This document shows positions 37,601 to 46,252 of a stretch of 64,000 nt of DNA, piece after piece (position 1 is the first letter of the stretch; each line of letters starts with the position of its first letter). The stretch comes from Eubacteriaceae bacterium (GTDB lineage Bacteria; Bacillota; Clostridia; Eubacteriales; Anaerofustaceae). Position numbers and translations under genes: made by a program. The stretch covers positions 124,001 through 188,000 of the forward strand of contig WRIE01000001.1 of NCBI GenBank assembly GCA_009782875.1, read 5' to 3'. The notes under the pieces were generated by a model, which had not been told where the DNA came from, searched no databases, and saw only the letters and a program-made list of their open reading frames with translations.

Positions 37601-38170
37601 ACTCGCCTCAATGGCAGACTCTTCACGCTCCCAGGAGCTCCTATGGCACAGCAGCCCTATCGCGGGCAAGCTTGTATCCTCGCCATCGGCTTTCCTCCAC
37701 TCCTTGTAGGCGCTGTAATTGGCAAACACCTCATGGGAGACGGGGGAGAAGATCCCGTCATGGGGCAGAATTTTTGGCGGAGGCGGCGCCGGCGCGCCAA
37801 AGTAGGCGCTGGCGATGTAGGCTACCATGTTTTGGATATTTTCCCTAATCCCGTTTGACATGTATTTATATACTTGGCTAATAATGGCGCCATCAGCTGT
37901 TGCAACCCCCAAAACTGCCGTCTCCCCGTCAAGCGGGATAATCCTCGCTTCGGGATATTCGCCTTTTATCCGTAGGTAAGCTGCCTTGCGCGCTTCATTT
38001 GCCTGGTTGTCGCTCAACAGCAGGCAGGCATCCGGCCAGCTCTCCAAGATATCGAAAATCTTGCCGTTTTCCACATCCCGCAGCGGGACGGCAACCCCCC
38101 CTGCCTCGGCGAAGATATCTCCAAGATACTGGGAAGCGCCTGCCAACACCATCCTAAATTGTCCTTGCAT
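34607..38170 (-). CDS. cobN: CobN/BchH-type chelatase large subunit, paralogue 2
   Basis: An 1187-residue soluble protein of the CobN/BchH/ChlH family, which binds a tetrapyrrole and inserts a divalent metal (Co in CobN, Mg in BchH). Family landmarks are AIVNVGTHGSMDFLPGK (about 528-544), the following ALSEDCWPVIALGSLPNLYI, the GRPRIDVTVRISGILRD segment and GAPGSYG-type turns near the C-terminus (GDAPGSYGANID). It is divergent from paralogue 1: the first 130 residues differ strongly, and it has a Cys-rich stretch PKRGCYGAKCTGEVCKI (about 485-501) just before the active-site motif, which paralogue 1 lacks. That stretch could bind metal or a cluster. GGAGGCAAAA precedes ATG 38170, 12 bases after the paralogue 1 stop. 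Confidence 0.88.
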   Translation of the reverse strand: MQGQFRMVLAGASQYLGDIFAEAGGVAVPLRDVENGKIFDILESWPDACLLLSDNQANEARKAAYLRIKGEYPEARIIPLDGETAVLGVATADGAIISQVYKYMSNGIRENIQNMVAYIASAYFGAPAPPPPKILPHDGIFSPVSHEVFANYSAYKEWRKADGEDTSLPAIGLLCHRSSWEREESAIEASLATELLGHGISLICGFTENTDADRSFEAIFEDLFCEQGAPVIDAFVNRMHFAAATTSPESSFEAAASFYGKLDMPVIKPIASYFCTVDNWQKEAHPISAEMAWSYMTPEIQGMIEPVFIGAKDAQDKPVPIKGGISNFAERAAKWVGLRKKANSDKRIALIMHNAPCSGVEATIGAAYQLDSFESVVQIMRRMQDEGYTLENIPENGGALKNLILDTKAISDFRWTSVEDIIASGGALHKMGLEEYDVWYSQLSGANRAKIEELYGPPPGEGMVEGDSLIITGLEFGNISLFVEPKRGCYGAKCTGEVCKILQDPLCPPPHQYLATFWHIQHGIKADAIVNVGTHGSMDFLPGKSSALSEDCWPVIALGSLPNLYIYNSAVPGEAVVAKRRAFGAIVDHMPSIASGARDEYKQLSRLIEEHRQASETGTAQADAIFGSIKKELSALPELLAMFDAEEDPAAGISLVSQLLASAASSPAISKRHVFGRAPDADGVAAYIDELSAKEAGPLPDADIRDIKAKLTLASQEMDSLFSGLSGGYIPPGIFGAPDNNGREFIPTGRNMFTSDSARIPTQTAYSIGEQLANALVDKYLEEEGVFPEQIAMNMISTDVTVSKGEQMSQMMSLMGIKPIWDSSGKVTGLEAIPLHELGRPRIDVTVRISGILRDSWPEIVALLDDAAMLAANLEEGEDTNYVRKHSLALLGELSAAGVEDAERRAAVRIFGDAPGSYGANIDLALKASAWNSENDLIRYFIEASAHAYGRGLDGQRSVAEFVASAKNTDVTYDLTMTKRYNVLNAGFSAGVTGGFGLIAKAYGGKNAKAYQGSTEKAGRIAVMGLEEKIAENMAETLFNPIWKKNILEEGYDGAAAIMGFVHNVFTLQVLSGVVGDSAIDRLVEEYVLDEHVREWFSKENRFALEEVSRRFIELGERGKWDGDPAVLKALKDAYLQIEGDMEDGLFLVGGEIQGGGIEIIADDKVDVWKRNLKEIDEFLGKTEVIQ

Positions 38171-38181
38171 TTTTGCCTCCT

Positions 38182-41100
38182 CTAGAGCGCTTCTTCTATC
38201 GCGCCTTCCGCCTCAATATATATTTCTCTCAGCTTTTCAAGCATATCCTCGTCGGCTTCCCACATGCCTCTCTGGGCAGCCTCAAGGAGCCGCTCAACAA
38301 TGGCATGGACAGCCCAAGGGTTGACCTCTTTCATCCACTCCCTGTTCTCGTCGTCTAAGACATACCTTTGGGTGATCGCGTCATACATCCACTTGTCTAT
38401 GTTGTCGGCAGTGGCAGACCAGCCAAATACAAACTCTACCATGTGGGATATTTCCTGCGCCCCCTTGTACCCATGTTGTTTCAAGCCCTCGATCCACTTA
38501 GGGTTGTTGATCCTGCCCCGCATTACCCGGGCAGTGTCCTCAGTGAGGTTGTATGTCTCGATATGGTCCACATCCCCTGTCTGTGTCGAGTAACTTGCCG
38601 GCAGGGAACCGCTGGAAGCCTTCACTGCTGCGATAAGCCCCCCGTGGTAGATGTAGTAGTCGTCATCGTCTATCATGTCGGACTCGACAGATGCGATATT
38701 CTTGATTGTCACTGTTGTCTTTGAAAGGCGTGTGGCAAATTGGTCTTGGTACTTGTCCCCATGGAGTTTTCGGGTATAGGCATGCCCGCTCCAAGTTATG
38801 TAGATATTGCCTAAATCATTGCTGTCATTCCACTTCTTGCTTTGCACCAGAGTGTCCACCCCGGCCCCATATGTCCCCGGCGGGCACCCAAACACCCGCG
38901 CTGAGGCGCGCTCGTAGGCTTGCTCCCGGCTCATGCCTTCAGCTGCCATCTGGGCGATCTCCTCATCGATATGTTTTCTGACGTAATTCATGTTATGGGG
39001 CTCGTCTGATGCCGCTGCCAAGTTCACAGCGTCCTCAATGCGCTCTATCAAGTTGGGGAAAGTGTCCCTGAAAAGCCCGCTGATCCGAAGCACCGCATCG
39101 ATCCTGGGACGCCCAAGCTCCTCGATGGGAATCGTCTCCATGCCTATGACCCTGTCGGTGTTGCCCAGCCAGACCGGCCTTATGCCCATCAGGTTCAAGG
39201 CTTCCGCCAAATCTTCGCCCATGGTTTTCATCGTGTCGCCTGCGTATACGACAATAGCCACCGATTCCGGGTATTTTCCAGAGTCGGCCAGCTCCCTGTC
39301 AATGACTTGCCTAGCCAGCTCGCTGCCTACCCGGTAGGCTGTCCTTGAGGGGATAGCGCCTGGGTCCACAGAGTAGAAATTCCTGCCTGTGGGCAAAACC
39401 GAAGCTTTGCCGCGGCTTGGGCTTCCGGATGGCCCAGGCGGGATGAACTCGCCTTTGACGCCTTTTACAAAGTTGCCGATCTCGTCTGTTATGCGTTTCA
39501 AGTTGGGCGCTAGAAAGCCGCAAATGAACGAGGCCAGCTCCTTTTGCATAGGGCTATCAAACAAGTCCACACACCCGGGGAGATAGCCGTTTTCTGCGAT
39601 TTTATTAATAAACGCCTGGCCTTCCCCGTCTATGTCCTCTAGAAGCATCCTGTTTGTCTTGCCCAGGTCGCCTTCCAAAAGGCTTGCCGGGTTGGCAAGG
39701 ATAAACTCCAAGTCATAACCGTGGATCTCGCATATGGATTCCCGCAGCGAAGGGACATCCCCGTTTCGCACCCGGGAAATAAGCCTGCAAAGGTTGCTGA
39801 AGCGCTCGCCCTCTTGCACTTGGCCGAGGATATGCAGCCCGTCCTTGATTTCAAACGCCTTGATATTGGAAATCCACAGATGCATCGCCTCGACGAAAGC
39901 GTCCATAGACTCGCTGTCCATGCCAGGCTTTTCTGTAATAGCCAAATCCTGGTCCAGCTTTAATTCAACGGCCAGCTCCCATATCTGCTCGTAGATGATA
40001 GGCAGCCTGGCTGGCGCGCTTTGGCGGGTCTTGTAATAGTTGTCAATCAAGTCGTCCATTTCCGACAACTCCTCGTAAACGCCGCTAGGAACAAACGATG
40101 GGATCATATGGCCAATGAGGGTGGCATATGAGCGCCTCTTCGCTTGCATGCCTTCCCCCATAATCGAAATGTTATACACATACAAATGCGGCATAGTGCC
40201 AATCGCCAAATCCGGGTAGCAGCTTTCAGACAGCGCGATTTCCTTGCCGGGCAGCCACTCTATAGTTCCGTGGGTCCCCACATGTACGATGACATCCGCT
40301 TTAAACACACGCTCTATCCAATGGTAATAGGCGATATATTGGTGGGGGCAGACAAAATCTGTGGAATGGTATGCCTCCTCCGCTTTTTCCTCAAAAGCTC
40401 GGGGCGGCTGCAGCCCAATAAAGATATTTCCGTTTATGATGCCCGGTATTGGGATCTTGCCGCCTACAGCCATGAACTCCCCTGGCGGCTCTCCCCAATC
40501 CTCGACCATCTTGGCTTGGACTGTGTCGCTGAATTCGTCAAACCAGCTTTTATAAAGGTTGGCTGGAACAAAATCAACCGCCCTTTCCAGCACTTCCTCT
40601 TCAGGCAGCCATCTGCCGTCGTTGGATAGGCCGTTTATGATTTTGTCAATTATATCGGCGCCGTCTTCAAAATTGTAATCAACCGAAATGCCTTCATCTT
40701 TTAGCGCGTTAACCATGTTATAGACGGAAACCGGCGTGTCAAGGCCATATGCGCAGCCTATTGTGTCGTTTCTGGGCGGGATGTTGTGGAAAATGATTGC
40801 GACTTTTTTCTCGCTGGCAGGGGTGTCGCGCAGCTTTGCCCAATTGACGGCAAGTTTGCACAATTTGGCGACCCGCTCCATAATGGGCACAAAAATTACC
40901 CGCTCCCCATATTGCGTCTCTTCAACTTCCCGGGTGCAACATGGGAATGAGGTCATCTGCCCGTCAAACTCAGGCTGGTAGACATTGCTCGAGAGCATCA
41001 TGGAATCAAGCCCCGCTAGGCTCTCGCGCCATTGGCCATAGGTGTAGTAGGTCGTCATAGCCTGTATCACCGGAACCCCCAGGGGCTCAAAAATGCTGCC

Positions 41101-41919
41101 TTCAATAGTTGTCGAGCCGTCTCCGGGGGAGGAGAGCACCGTCACAGACATCCCTGTTGTGTTTACCAAGGTGTTGATTATCGGCTTTCCATCTTCCATA
41201 AAGAAGCGCTCCAATGCCTGGGCCAATGGGTACTCTTCTGTGTTTTCCGGAGGGATCACATTGCTGACCAGGACAATAGGGAAGGCCCCCGCATCAATGA
41301 GCCCTTCATAAATGGCATCTGTTGTGGACATGTCCTCCCCGCGCAGCTTGTGCTCGTGGACCAGCACGCCAACTTTCAACTTTCCGGAAGCCTTGGCCGC
41401 ATCCAAGTACCTGTCTGGATCGGCGACAGGCCCTTCAGGTGTATACAAGCACTGCCACTTGCCGAAGAATGGCTCTGGGGCATCATATCTTCTATTGCAA
41501 AACTCGTTGGCGGAGTATAGGATCATAGACATATAGTTGTCAACCCCGCTTGCCCGTATGTACCTGTCTATTTGCGAATACTGGGCAATGCCCATCGAGA
41601 GCGTATCAAAGATAGCCTCTATCTCGCCTTCCATGCCCGAGCGGGCGAATATGGGCTTTTTGCCTCCAAAGCGCTCCATGTACTCTTTGAAAGCCCGAAA
41701 ATGCGTGACACCGCTATGGAAATCCATATAGGTGAGGCTGGCGCCCTCTGAATATTCGAAAAGTTCTGCTAGCAATCCATCGTCGTTGTCGATTTTTGCG
41801 CATTCGTAGCTTTTAATTTTAAATTGCCCGGGATAGGCTTCCTCCAAGTTTGCAGCCACTTGGCCATAAAAAGCGCTGTCCGAGCTGTGCTGGTTGATAA
41901 AAACTATGTTGCAGCTCAT
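38182..41919 (-). CDS. cobN: CobN/BchH-type chelatase large subunit, paralogue 1
   Basis: A 1245-residue protein of the CobN/BchH family, the usual length. Landmarks are VIVHVGTHGTIEWLPGK (about 543-559), ALSESCYPDLAIGTMPHLYV, LPTGRNFYSVDPGAIPSRTA, GRPRIDAVLRISGLFRDTFP and FGCPPGTYGAGVDTLVQSKKW, all strongly conserved in cobaltochelatase-type large subunits. It is closer to classical CobN than paralogue 2. Its ATG overlaps the stop of the ABC ATPase gene (ATGA), with AGGAGGTG upstream. In the aerobic B12 pathway CobN acts with CobS/CobT; many organisms use ChlI/ChlD instead, as here. The presence of two large subunits implies two substrates, or a hetero-assembly. Confidence 0.9.
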   Translation of the reverse strand: MSCNIVFINQHSSDSAFYGQVAANLEEAYPGQFKIKSYECAKIDNDDGLLAELFEYSEGASLTYMDFHSGVTHFRAFKEYMERFGGKKPIFARSGMEGEIEAIFDTLSMGIAQYSQIDRYIRASGVDNYMSMILYSANEFCNRRYDAPEPFFGKWQCLYTPEGPVADPDRYLDAAKASGKLKVGVLVHEHKLRGEDMSTTDAIYEGLIDAGAFPIVLVSNVIPPENTEEYPLAQALERFFMEDGKPIINTLVNTTGMSVTVLSSPGDGSTTIEGSIFEPLGVPVIQAMTTYYTYGQWRESLAGLDSMMLSSNVYQPEFDGQMTSFPCCTREVEETQYGERVIFVPIMERVAKLCKLAVNWAKLRDTPASEKKVAIIFHNIPPRNDTIGCAYGLDTPVSVYNMVNALKDEGISVDYNFEDGADIIDKIINGLSNDGRWLPEEEVLERAVDFVPANLYKSWFDEFSDTVQAKMVEDWGEPPGEFMAVGGKIPIPGIINGNIFIGLQPPRAFEEKAEEAYHSTDFVCPHQYIAYYHWIERVFKADVIVHVGTHGTIEWLPGKEIALSESCYPDLAIGTMPHLYVYNISIMGEGMQAKRRSYATLIGHMIPSFVPSGVYEELSEMDDLIDNYYKTRQSAPARLPIIYEQIWELAVELKLDQDLAITEKPGMDSESMDAFVEAMHLWISNIKAFEIKDGLHILGQVQEGERFSNLCRLISRVRNGDVPSLRESICEIHGYDLEFILANPASLLEGDLGKTNRMLLEDIDGEGQAFINKIAENGYLPGCVDLFDSPMQKELASFICGFLAPNLKRITDEIGNFVKGVKGEFIPPGPSGSPSRGKASVLPTGRNFYSVDPGAIPSRTAYRVGSELARQVIDRELADSGKYPESVAIVVYAGDTMKTMGEDLAEALNLMGIRPVWLGNTDRVIGMETIPIEELGRPRIDAVLRISGLFRDTFPNLIERIEDAVNLAAASDEPHNMNYVRKHIDEEIAQMAAEGMSREQAYERASARVFGCPPGTYGAGVDTLVQSKKWNDSNDLGNIYITWSGHAYTRKLHGDKYQDQFATRLSKTTVTIKNIASVESDMIDDDDYYIYHGGLIAAVKASSGSLPASYSTQTGDVDHIETYNLTEDTARVMRGRINNPKWIEGLKQHGYKGAQEISHMVEFVFGWSATADNIDKWMYDAITQRYVLDDENREWMKEVNPWAVHAIVERLLEAAQRGMWEADEDMLEKLREIYIEAEGAIEEAL

Positions 41920-43121
41920 GCAAACACCTCCTGTTTACTTTCTTTTAGGAGCCTAGCCAACTCTGTCGCATCGTCGCAATAGATAGGCTGGCAATCCCCT
42001 TGATATACGCTGTTTTTCTCGTCCCTCATGGAATAGACCTTCTTGCCGTCATCCATAGCCTTCTTAAGCAGCTGGGCATTGGCATCGTTCATAGCCCCGA
42101 TAGGAAAACCAGTGTCGATGATAATAGGGTGTTCATCCATCACCCCGCAAGCTTCTTTGAATGTGGCGGGGGAGATAGGCATAAAATCAGCCTCCAAAAC
42201 CAAGTGGTTGCAAAGCGCTTTTGCGACATGTGTGTCGATGTCGCTCAAGTGCAGGACACCGCAGTCCATGCCCATTCCTGCCCGGCTCAAAGCCCTCATC
42301 ACAGGGATTCCTGTGCCCGCTCCGGATACTACAAACATGTTGCTTGTGGCATGCCTGCCAAACTCCAGGCTTCCAAGGAGGTCGTCATACCTGGCTTGTG
42401 ATATATTGTACAAATCTTGTATCACCCCTTGGTGGATAATACTTTCCGGGGGGCCGCTCGCCACGACTTTGCCGTCTTTGACCAGCAGCACTGTCTGGCA
42501 GCCTTTGATCGCAAGGTCTATGTCATGCAGAGCCATAATGACTGTAATGCCCTTTTCCCGGCAGAGCTTTGCCAAGATCTCCACCACATCGACCCTGTGG
42601 CTGATATCCAGATGGCTTGTGGGCTCATCCAAAACTATCAGCTCCGGCTCTTGGGCAAGCGCCCGGGCGATCATGACCTTCTGTTTCTCGCCGTCGCTTA
42701 ATTCCCCGTAGTAGCGCTGGGCCAAATGGAAGGCTTTTACGCTTTCAAGCGCTTGCTTCACGATGAGTTTGTCATTGTCCCCGAGCTTGCCAAAGAAGCC
42801 GGTATACGGGTGCCTGCCCATTGCGGCTATCTCAAAAGCCGTCATAAGGCCGGGCTGGAGCTTTTCTGTCAATACCACAGCCATCCGCTTTGCAAGCTTG
42901 GCCTTGGGGACAGCCATAATATCATTTCCGTCAAGGTACACAGTCCCTTCGACAGGGCTGAGCATGCTTGACAAAGTGCGCAGTATCGTTGATTTGCCTG
43001 CCCCGTTGGGGCCAAGCAGGCAAATCATCCCTCCGCGCATAGCATTGATGTCGATGCCTTCGACAACAGTGTGTTTGTTATATCCAACTTTGAGCGATTG
43101 TGTTTGTAAAACTGCACTCAT
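41916..43121 (-). CDS. ABC importer ATPase (FecE/BtuD type) with C-terminal extension
   Basis: A 401-residue protein. Residues about 1-255 are a siderophore/B12-type importer ATPase: Walker A GPNGAGKST, Q-loop, signature LSDGEKQKVMIARAL, Walker B LIVLDEPTSHLD and H-loop MALHDIDLA. Residues about 260-401 are an extra domain (MFVVSGAGTGIPVMRALSRA; GVLHLSDIDTHVAKALC; IIIDTGFPIGAMNDANAQLL) with alternating strands and helices, seen in some archaeal and clostridial ATPases of this type but of unknown role. The start is ATG 43121 (TAAGGAGGAA upstream); the frame continues open to 43352 only because it runs through a decayed permease. It is the only ATPase for all binding proteins and permeases in the cluster. 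Confidence 0.88.
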   Translation of the reverse strand: MSAVLQTQSLKVGYNKHTVVEGIDINAMRGGMICLLGPNGAGKSTILRTLSSMLSPVEGTVYLDGNDIMAVPKAKLAKRMAVVLTEKLQPGLMTAFEIAAMGRHPYTGFFGKLGDNDKLIVKQALESVKAFHLAQRYYGELSDGEKQKVMIARALAQEPELIVLDEPTSHLDISHRVDVVEILAKLCREKGITVIMALHDIDLAIKGCQTVLLVKDGKVVASGPPESIIHQGVIQDLYNISQARYDDLLGSLEFGRHATSNMFVVSGAGTGIPVMRALSRAGMGMDCGVLHLSDIDTHVAKALCNHLVLEADFMPISPATFKEACGVMDEHPIIIDTGFPIGAMNDANAQLLKKAMDDGKKVYSMRDEKNSVYQGDCQPIYCDDATELARLLKESKQEVFA

Positions 43122-43124
43122 AGC

Positions 43125-43380
43125 GTTCTGTTCCTCCTTAAGAGCATGTATGCCATCAGAACAAGGGCAGTGATGGCGCCGATTGGCAACTCGTCGTAGA
43201 GCCTGGGCAGCAAAGCCGCAAGGGCACAGGAGAAGTGATAAAACGATTACAACGCCTTTAACTGCGGCTTTTCCAGGTGAAACCAATCTCTCGAAGCTGC
43301 CCATGGCACACTTGGTGCATATTGTGAAAGCGAAGCGGATCCTGGCTTGCAAACGCGGCCAGGACGCTTCAGGCTGAAGA
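43125..43380 (-). pseudogene. FecCD-type permease remnant fused into the binding-protein end
   Basis: Fragments of the permease are recognisable by alignment to the intact copies at 47433 and 48573. The TMWTMGSFGGFTWEK region appears as TICTKCAMGSFERL around 43290-43320, and the C-terminal RELPIASITALVGAPLMVYMLL region is reflected at DNA level around 43140-43200 (plus strand AGCATGTATGCCATCAGAAC). Large internal deletions remove most of the gene. The 5' side is joined to the truncated end of the binding-protein gene at about 43385. Confidence 0.75.
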
Positions 43381-44356
43381 GCACTTGGGCGTCCTCCACT
43401 ATTGGCGCCATTTCAGCCAAGGCTTTATAGCTTGGCACGTAGTTTTTGTTTGAGGAATACATCCAAATGTCAGCATCAGCCAAAATCGTGTAAAATTCCT
43501 CCAGGCTTATCTGGGAGCTGCTTGCCCCTTCAAAATACAGGTATTCCCCCCCAGCGGCCCGCACTTGGCGGGCAACAAAAGAGTCAGTGCCTGGCGAATA
43601 CACAACGCCGTTGTAAACCATCGCCCAAACAACTTTTGGCTTTTCCTTGCCAGCGACCAATGCCTCCATTTGGGCCAAACGCCCGGCCTGTTCGTCCACA
43701 TAGCTTAGCGCCTCCTCTTCGTAGCCAAAGAAAGAAGCCAGGAACTTCGTCCATTCCATCCTGCCCTCATGTGATTCTTCCATGTACTCATTGTCTACAG
43801 CGACTGGAATCCCCAGCTGTGTCAACATGTTGATAACATCTGTCTGGCCAGATGGCCCTGTATAGACAAAGGCTACCTCCGGGTTGATTTCCTGTATCAA
43901 TTCGTAATCCGGGGTGTTGGCGCTGCCGATGTATTTGACTTTCCCTGAAGCAAGCGCCTGCTCTATATTGGCGACATTGCCCCATGTGCCTGCATCAGAA
44001 GTCACGCCTCCCACATAATCCATCAGGCCTTCATAGTGGGCAACCATCCCCACCTGGGTAATAGAGAAGAACACCGCACGCTCTACAGGGGTAAATAGCA
44101 GCGTTGCGCTTCCATGGCCCTCTGGCGGCTCATTTCCCCTGGGCACCAACAGGAATTCTTGGCCTTCCGCGTCAATGACGAGTTTTGCGCCATCCTCCAA
44201 ATATTCCACAGAAAAGCTGGAGGTGTGCTCGACCCTCATGTAAGTCGACTCCCGTTCGCTGGGTGTTTGTGTTTGGCTTTGAGGCTTGGCGCATGATGCA
44301 GCCAGAGCCACGATAATTAAAAGTATTGTTATTGCCGATGCTTTTCTTTTCTTCAT
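43247..44356 (-). CDS. Siderophore/B12-type binding lipoprotein, C-terminus replaced
   Basis: A substrate-binding protein (PF01497-like fold) with lipobox ALAASC (Cys about residue 23) and the same layout as its paralogues: FSVEYLEDGAKLVIDAEG, LLVPRGN, AVFFSITQVGMVAHYEGLMD, EINPEVAFVYTGPSGQTDVI and MYSSNKNYVPSYKAL. After about residue 320 (IVEDAQVLFSL) it leaves homology and reads out-of-frame permease-remnant DNA to a stop at 43247. The roughly 45 C-terminal residues present in the paralogues (NRNVWQFD ... FHPDVFEG) are lost. It is probably non-functional or impaired. The start is ATG 44356 (GAGGTGG upstream). Confidence 0.75.
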   Translation of the reverse strand: MKKRKASAITILLIIVALAASCAKPQSQTQTPSERESTYMRVEHTSSFSVEYLEDGAKLVIDAEGQEFLLVPRGNEPPEGHGSATLLFTPVERAVFFSITQVGMVAHYEGLMDYVGGVTSDAGTWGNVANIEQALASGKVKYIGSANTPDYELIQEINPEVAFVYTGPSGQTDVINMLTQLGIPVAVDNEYMEESHEGRMEWTKFLASFFGYEEEALSYVDEQAGRLAQMEALVAGKEKPKVVWAMVYNGVVYSPGTDSFVARQVRAAGGEYLYFEGASSSQISLEEFYTILADADIWMYSSNKNYVPSYKALAEMAPIVEDAQVLFSLKRPGRVCKPGSASLSQYAPSVPWAASRDWFHLEKPQLKAL

Positions 44357-44439
44357 TTTGATTTCCACCTCTAAAACAAAGTTCTTTCTTGTCGGTCATG
44401 GAACAATGCGCTTGCTGGCGCAATGCTCCTTTTCAAGGA

Positions 44440-44865
44440 GCATGAAGGAACGTAGTAGCGAGCGGCCAAGGACGCTTCTGGCTGAAGAACACTGACATCC
44501 TGCCATCATCCTGATGGCCAGCAGCGCCATAGCGCCCTTGGCCTTCTTTGGGATGCAAGGGCCACAGCAATCACCACTACACTGGCGCCAGCCAGGGAGC
44601 TTAAAAACATAAACAGAGATGTCTATCTGCTATATCCTTCATGTAGCCCGCCAAGCAGGGCGATGTTTGCAAACATAGCCGATCAGGAGCTGGTTTCCAG
44701 TATATAGGGCTCCTAGGCAAGCGGATATACATTTGGGCCGCTGGCAGCCTCGCAAAGGGCTATATTGAGTAAAACATGAATATGGGCGCTGCTATGGGTA
44801 TTGCGAAGAACACCCTGTAGAGCCCTTGTGCTCTCTATAGCCGAAATACATAGCTGCCCTTTATT
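44440..44865 (-). pseudogene. FecCD-type permease remnant
   Basis: The DNA matches the N-terminal and middle parts of the intact permease genes. Around 44470-44600, plus-strand words such as CTGAAGAACA...CTGCCATCATCC...GGGATGCAAGGGCCACAGCAATCA follow the 48573 gene; around 44640-44820, GCCAAGCAGGGCGATG...GAGCTGG and GGGCTATATTGAG are conserved. Stops and indels occur throughout and no long frame survives. It follows the binding-protein pseudogene at 44890-45971, in the usual binding protein-permease order. Confidence 0.8.
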
Positions 44866-44889
44866 CCGCCTCCTCCGCTACCGGATGGC

Positions 44890-45971
44890 AGTGGAGGATT
44901 TCATACCCTTTATACACATCCGGATGGAAGATGGCAGCCAAGTCGATGTATGTCTGACTCATTTATTTTCATCCAGTAATATTCGTCAAACTGCCATACG
45001 TTGCGGTTGACCACCACTGGGGTGTCAACTGCCACTGGGGCAAGCTCAAGGAGAGCATTGTAGCTTGGCATATAATTCACGTTTGACGGGTAGATCCAAA
45101 TATCTGCCTCAGCCAAAGTTGTGTAGAATTCCTCCAGGCTGATCTGGGCGCTGCCTGCCCCTGGGATGTAGGAAAATATATAGCCCCCCCCTGCCGAGCG
45201 CACAGCATTGGCCACATATGGCTCGTAGCCCGGCACGTACACAATGCCGGCGCGGACCAGGCTTGTCCAGGCCAGCAACCAGCGCCTCCATCTGGGCCAA
45301 GCGCTCAAGCTGGCCTTCCACATAGCTGACAGCCTCCTCTTCGTAGCCGAAAAAAACTGCCAGGAACTTCGTCCATTCCATCCTGCCCATTCGGGTTTCT
45401 TCCATATACTCGTTGTCCACAGCCACAGGGATCCCCAGTTGGACCAGCATGTTGACGAGGTCTGTCTGGCCTGAAGGCCCTGTGTAGACAAAGGCGATCT
45501 CCGTGTCGATTTCCTGCACCAGCTCATAGTCGGGCGAGTTTTGATTGCCTACGTATTTAATTTTTCCCGATGCCATATATTCTTCGATGTTTTTGAGGCC
45601 CCCCAAGTGCCTGCATCGGCAGACACCCCGGCAAAATAATCCAAAATGCCGTCATAATGGGATATCATGCCCACTTGGGTGGTTGAGAACGAAACCGCCC
45701 TTTCAACAGGGGTGTAGAGCAATATAGCATCCTCATATCCTTCAGGCGCCGCTTCTCCCCTGGGCACCAGCAAGAATTTTTGGTCGTCCGCATCAGTGGG
45801 CAGTTTTGCGCCATCCTCCAAATATTCGAGGGAAAAGGCGTTTGAATGCTCGACTTTCATAAAGTTGCTGCTGGCTTCCCCCGGGCCGGCGCCAGTGTCC
45901 ACTGCAGCTATGCAAGAAGACAGCAACAGTATGAGTGCAGTTAAAAAGGCAAATATGGTCTTTTTAAGCAT
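44890..45971 (-). pseudogene. Siderophore/B12-type binding lipoprotein, frameshifted
   Basis: It starts at ATG 45971 with a good lipoprotein signal (LTALILLLSSC). It is intact to about residue 122 (GVSADAGTWG), where a frameshift near 45603 moves to a second frame (LKNIEEYMASGKIKYVG ... ALVAGLDKP). A second shift near 45255 moves to a third frame (AGIVYVPGYEPYVANAVR ... NRNVWQFDEYYW). A last change near 44950 loses the C-terminal VFEG tail frame. Overall similarity to its paralogues is high, so decay is recent. Confidence 0.88.
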
Positions 45972-46089
45972 GTTGGGCCCCACAGTATCCTGCTGGATTT
46001 CTGTATCCCTCTTGGCCACTGCCGCCTAGCGCGCAAGGCGCACAGGCCAAGGCAGCTGCTTTATATCTGGCCATGCCATCAATGTCCTT

Positions 46090-46250
46090 TCTTCATTTTT
46101 TCATTTTGCCAAAGGTTGGCTCGAAATTATTTCGCAACCATGCCCGGATTAATACAAGCCCGGGCGCTGCATGTCCACACTATCAGCAATACTCGCTAAA
46201 CAGCTTAACATTGCGGTTTGCCCAAACTTGGGCGTTTTGGGCTATTCTAT
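46090..46250 (-). pseudogene. Remnant of a binding-protein 3' end
   Basis: The spacer contains ATTGCGGTTTGCCC (46205-46218), which matches the codons for the NRNVWQFD region near the 3' end of the binding-protein genes (plus-strand ATTGCGGTT / ATTGCCGTTTGCC). The same word recurs near 50912 and 51862, in other spacers. These are scars of further deleted copies. Confidence 0.5.
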
Positions 46251-46252
46251 AT

